The notes beneath the pieces were generated by a model. It saw only the letters and a list, made by a program, of their open reading frames with translations. It was not told the DNA's origin and did not search any database. Of a stretch of 42,570 bases of DNA, positions 40,632 through 42,570 are shown piece by piece. The first letter of the stretch is position 1. Every line of letters begins with the position of its first letter. The stretch comes from Rhodoblastus sphagnicola (GTDB taxonomy: Bacteria; Pseudomonadota; Alphaproteobacteria; Rhizobiales; Beijerinckiaceae): the NCBI RefSeq assembly GCF_002937075.1, contig NZ_NHSJ01000092.1, positions 1-42,570 of the forward strand. The letters are read 5' to 3'. The position numbers and the translations under genes are program-made.

Positions 40632-41786
40632 ATGGCTAATCCCTTGTTGATGGACTCCCAGGTCCGGGGCGACCAACTGACGATCTCGATCAACGGATGC
40701 TGGACCGGCGAGCACGCCAGCGAACTGGACGCATTGAGCGCCAATTCCTTGCCCGATGAAAGTGCGGGGCGCGGCGAGGCCGCGACGGGCAAGGTGGACA
40801 TCGACCTCCACGGTCTGGAGCGGCTCGACACGCTCGGGGCCTGGCTGATCGAGCGCATGTCCCGCGGCTTCGCGCAGGCGGGCCGCGAGGTGCGGCTTGT
40901 CGGCCTGCCGCAACATTACCAGAAACTGTTCGACGAGGTGCGAAGCGTCAACCGCAAGGCGAAACCTCCGGCGCAGCGCCAGCTTCCGCTCCAGGCGTGG
41001 TTCGAGCAGATCGGCCGCTCCGGCGTGGCGTTCTGGCTTTCGCTACTCGCCCTGCTCGACATGTTTGGCGGCGTCGCCGTCGCGGTCGGCCGCGCCATGG
41101 TTCGGCCTTCGAGCTTCCGCCTGACCTCCTGCGTCCATCATCTCTCTCGCGTCGGCGTGCAGGCTTTGCCTATCATGCTGCTGATCACGTTCCTGATCGG
41201 CGGCATCATCGCCCAACAGGGCTTTTTCCATTTCCGCAAGTTCGGCGCGGATTCCTATGTCGTCGATATGGTCGGCATTCTCGTCTTGCGCGAACTCGGC
41301 GTCCTCATCGTGTCGATCATGGTCGCCGGCCGCTCGGGCAGCGCCTATACGGCGGAACTCGGCTCGATGAAGATGCGCGAGGAAATCGACGCCCTGCGCA
41401 CCATGGGCTTCGATCCCGTCGAAGTGCTGATCCTGCCGCGTCTGATCGCGTTGGTCCTGGCCGTCCCGGCGCTGGTGTTCTTCGGTTCGCTGGCGGCGCT
41501 TTACGGCGGCGGGCTGGTCGCCTGGCTCTATGGCGGCATGAGCCCGGAAACGTTCCTCGCCCGCCTGCGCGAGGCCATTTCCATCACCCATCTCGAGGTC
41601 GGCATGATCAAGGCGCCCTTCATGGCGCTGGCGATCGGTCTGGTCGCCTGCGCCGAGGGTCTGGCCGTCCAGGGCAGCGCGGAATCGCTCGGCATCCACA
41701 CCACCCAGTCGGTGGTGAAATCCATCTTTCTCGTCATCGTGCTCGACGGCGTGTTCGCGATTTTCTTCGCCTCGATCGGGATGTGA
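40632..41786 (+). CDS. mlaE: MlaE-type phospholipid transport permease with N-terminal STAS domain
   Basis: A 384-residue protein. Residues about 1-110 form a STAS-like (MlaB-type) domain (LTISINGCWTGEHASELDAL, KVDIDLHGLERLDTLGAWLIERM). From about 130 follows the MlaE/YrbE permease (LPIMLLITFLIGGIIAQQG, RELGVLIVSIMVAGRSGSAYTAELGSMKMREEIDALRTMG) with five or six helices. In E. coli the MlaB STAS protein and MlaE are separate; the fused form occurs in alphaproteobacteria. It takes part in retrograde lipid transport that keeps the outer membrane asymmetric. GGGAG precedes the ATG. MlaF follows two bases after the stop. Confidence 0.93.
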   Translation: MANPLLMDSQVRGDQLTISINGCWTGEHASELDALSANSLPDESAGRGEAATGKVDIDLHGLERLDTLGAWLIERMSRGFAQAGREVRLVGLPQHYQKLFDEVRSVNRKAKPPAQRQLPLQAWFEQIGRSGVAFWLSLLALLDMFGGVAVAVGRAMVRPSSFRLTSCVHHLSRVGVQALPIMLLITFLIGGIIAQQGFFHFRKFGADSYVVDMVGILVLRELGVLIVSIMVAGRSGSAYTAELGSMKMREEIDALRTMGFDPVEVLILPRLIALVLAVPALVFFGSLAALYGGGLVAWLYGGMSPETFLARLREAISITHLEVGMIKAPFMALAIGLVACAEGLAVQGSAESLGIHTTQSVVKSIFLVIVLDGVFAIFFASIGM

Positions 41787-41788
41787 AA

Positions 41789-42570
41789 ATGGCTGAGCAG
41801 GAACTGCCGCTTGCGATCGAAATCGGCGATCTCGTCGTCGGCTTCGGCAAGCATACCGTGATCGACCAGCTCTGCCTCGACGTGCGGCGCGGCGAAATCC
41901 TGGGGCTGGTCGGCGCATCGGGCGGCGGCAAGTCGGTGCTGCTGCGCGCGTTGATCGGATTGCTGCCAAAGCGCGCCGGACATGCGCGCATCCTCGGCGT
42001 CGATCTGGATCGCGCCGATACGGAGGTCGCGCGCGCCATCGAGCGCCGCTGGGGCGTCCTGTTCCAGTCGGGCGCGTTGTTTTCGTCGTTGAGCTTACGG
42101 GAAAACATCCAGTTTCCGATGCGGGAAAACCTGCGGCTCTCGGCTGGGCTGATGGAGGAAATGGCCAATGCGAAACTGGAGATTGTCGGCCTGAGCGTCG
42201 AGGACGGCGACAAGTTTCCGTCCGAACTGTCGGGCGGCATGGTCAAGCGCGCCGCCCTGGCCCGCGCGCTGGCGCTCGATCCGGAAATTCTGTTCCTGGA
42301 CGAGCCGACCTCGGGGCTGGACCCGATCAGCGCGGCGGGGTTCGACGCGCTGATCAAGGCGTTGCAGGAGACGCTGGGGCTGACGGTGTTCATGGTGACG
42401 CACGATCTCGACAGCCTGAATGCGGTCTGCGACCGGATCGCGGCGCTGGCCGAAGGCAAGATCGTCGCGCTGGGACCGATGGCCGACATGCTCGCTTGCA
42501 AGCATCCCTGGGTGCAAGCCTATTTTGGCGGCAGCCGCGCGCGCCCGCCCGCCCAAATCCCTGCTCAAGT
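41789..42570 (+). CDS. mlaF: MlaF-type ABC ATPase, 3' end beyond the window
   Basis: An open frame of 260 codons without stop to the edge, starting MAEQELPLAIEIGDLVVGFG. Walker A is GASGGGKS near 53-60, the Q-loop FQSGALFSSLSLRENI near 101, the signature LSGGMVKRAALA near 154, Walker B ILFLDEPTSGLDP near 175 and the switch His in MVTHDLDSLN. The SGGM signature and SVLLRALIGLL are typical of MlaF. It energises the MlaE permease. Nearly the whole protein is present, since MlaF is usually about 265-275 residues. The MCE-domain gene mlaD is expected next. Confidence 0.93.
   Translation, partial: MAEQELPLAIEIGDLVVGFGKHTVIDQLCLDVRRGEILGLVGASGGGKSVLLRALIGLLPKRAGHARILGVDLDRADTEVARAIERRWGVLFQSGALFSSLSLRENIQFPMRENLRLSAGLMEEMANAKLEIVGLSVEDGDKFPSELSGGMVKRAALARALALDPEILFLDEPTSGLDPISAAGFDALIKALQETLGLTVFMVTHDLDSLNAVCDRIAALAEGKIVALGPMADMLACKHPWVQAYFGGSRARPPAQIPAQ

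Noticed and set aside
40368-40916. 182-codon minus-strand frame before and over the start of mlaE
   Set aside because: It overlaps the STAS domain coding region in antisense, has no ribosome-binding site, and contains low-complexity sequence.

Overview
The window is a GC-rich stretch of a Gram-negative chromosome, most likely from an alphaproteobacterium of the order Hyphomicrobiales (Rhizobiales). The basis is the combination of DUF992, DUF1236 and DUF3309 proteins, a FixJ-type output domain, a TonB-dependent receptor, and two palindromic repeat families that resemble those of rhizobial and methylotrophic genomes. I cannot name a genus. No rRNA, tRNA, CRISPR array, transposase or phage gene was found.

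Layout. (1) 0-2.8 kb: the start of a leftward gene cut by the window edge, and a leftward TonB-dependent receptor with a clear Rho-independent terminator. (2) 3.3-8.6 kb: a rightward sulfur-uptake operon (sulfate-binding protein, CysT, CysW, CysA, two half-size YeeE/YedE-type proteins) behind a near-consensus sigma-70 promoter. (3) 9-16.6 kb: mostly small stress or envelope proteins, with groES-groEL downstream of a GlsB/YeaQ-type gene, a PsiE-like protein, LTXXQ, glycine-zipper, DUF992 and coiled-coil exported proteins, and a single-domain response regulator. (4) 16.9-21.2 kb: one 1437-residue protein joining CheB, CheR, a coiled coil, PAS, histidine kinase, two receiver domains and a FixJ/LuxR-type DNA-binding domain. 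(5) 21.2-26.8 kb, leftward: csbD-DUF3309-DUF883-holin-like genes and otsB-GH15-otsA, the latter three with 4-bp overlaps. (6) 27.1-31.5 kb: a dps-DUF1003-His-rich operon, two transglutaminase-like proteins and a DUF1236 protein. (7) 31.6-34.2 kb: an MgtA-type P-type ATPase. (8) 34.4-40.3 kb: a zinc-ribbon protein and an HlyD-RbbA-YhhJ export system. (9) 40.6 kb to the end: an MlaE permease with an N-terminal STAS domain and the start of MlaF, cut by the right edge.

The main observation is a 14-bp motif, TGAGTRKWTTCCGA, usually followed by NSCTGTCG. It occurs twelve times between 12.2 and 34.3 kb, almost always in a gene-start region and pointing into the gene. It precedes the transcription units for GlsB-GroESL, the LTXXQ pair, the glycine-zipper lipoprotein, a GSP17M-like protein, the coiled-coil protein, the response regulator, csbD, otsB, dps, the transglutaminases, DUF1236-mgtA and the zinc-ribbon/export genes. 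Its core AGTAGTTTCC resembles the FixJ-binding sequence of rhizobial fixK-type promoters as I remember it, and the giant sensor protein in the middle of the cluster ends in a FixJ-like helix-turn-helix. I infer that the window holds a stress/envelope regulon together with its one-protein phosphorelay regulator. That link is inference; the motif and the domain order are directly visible.
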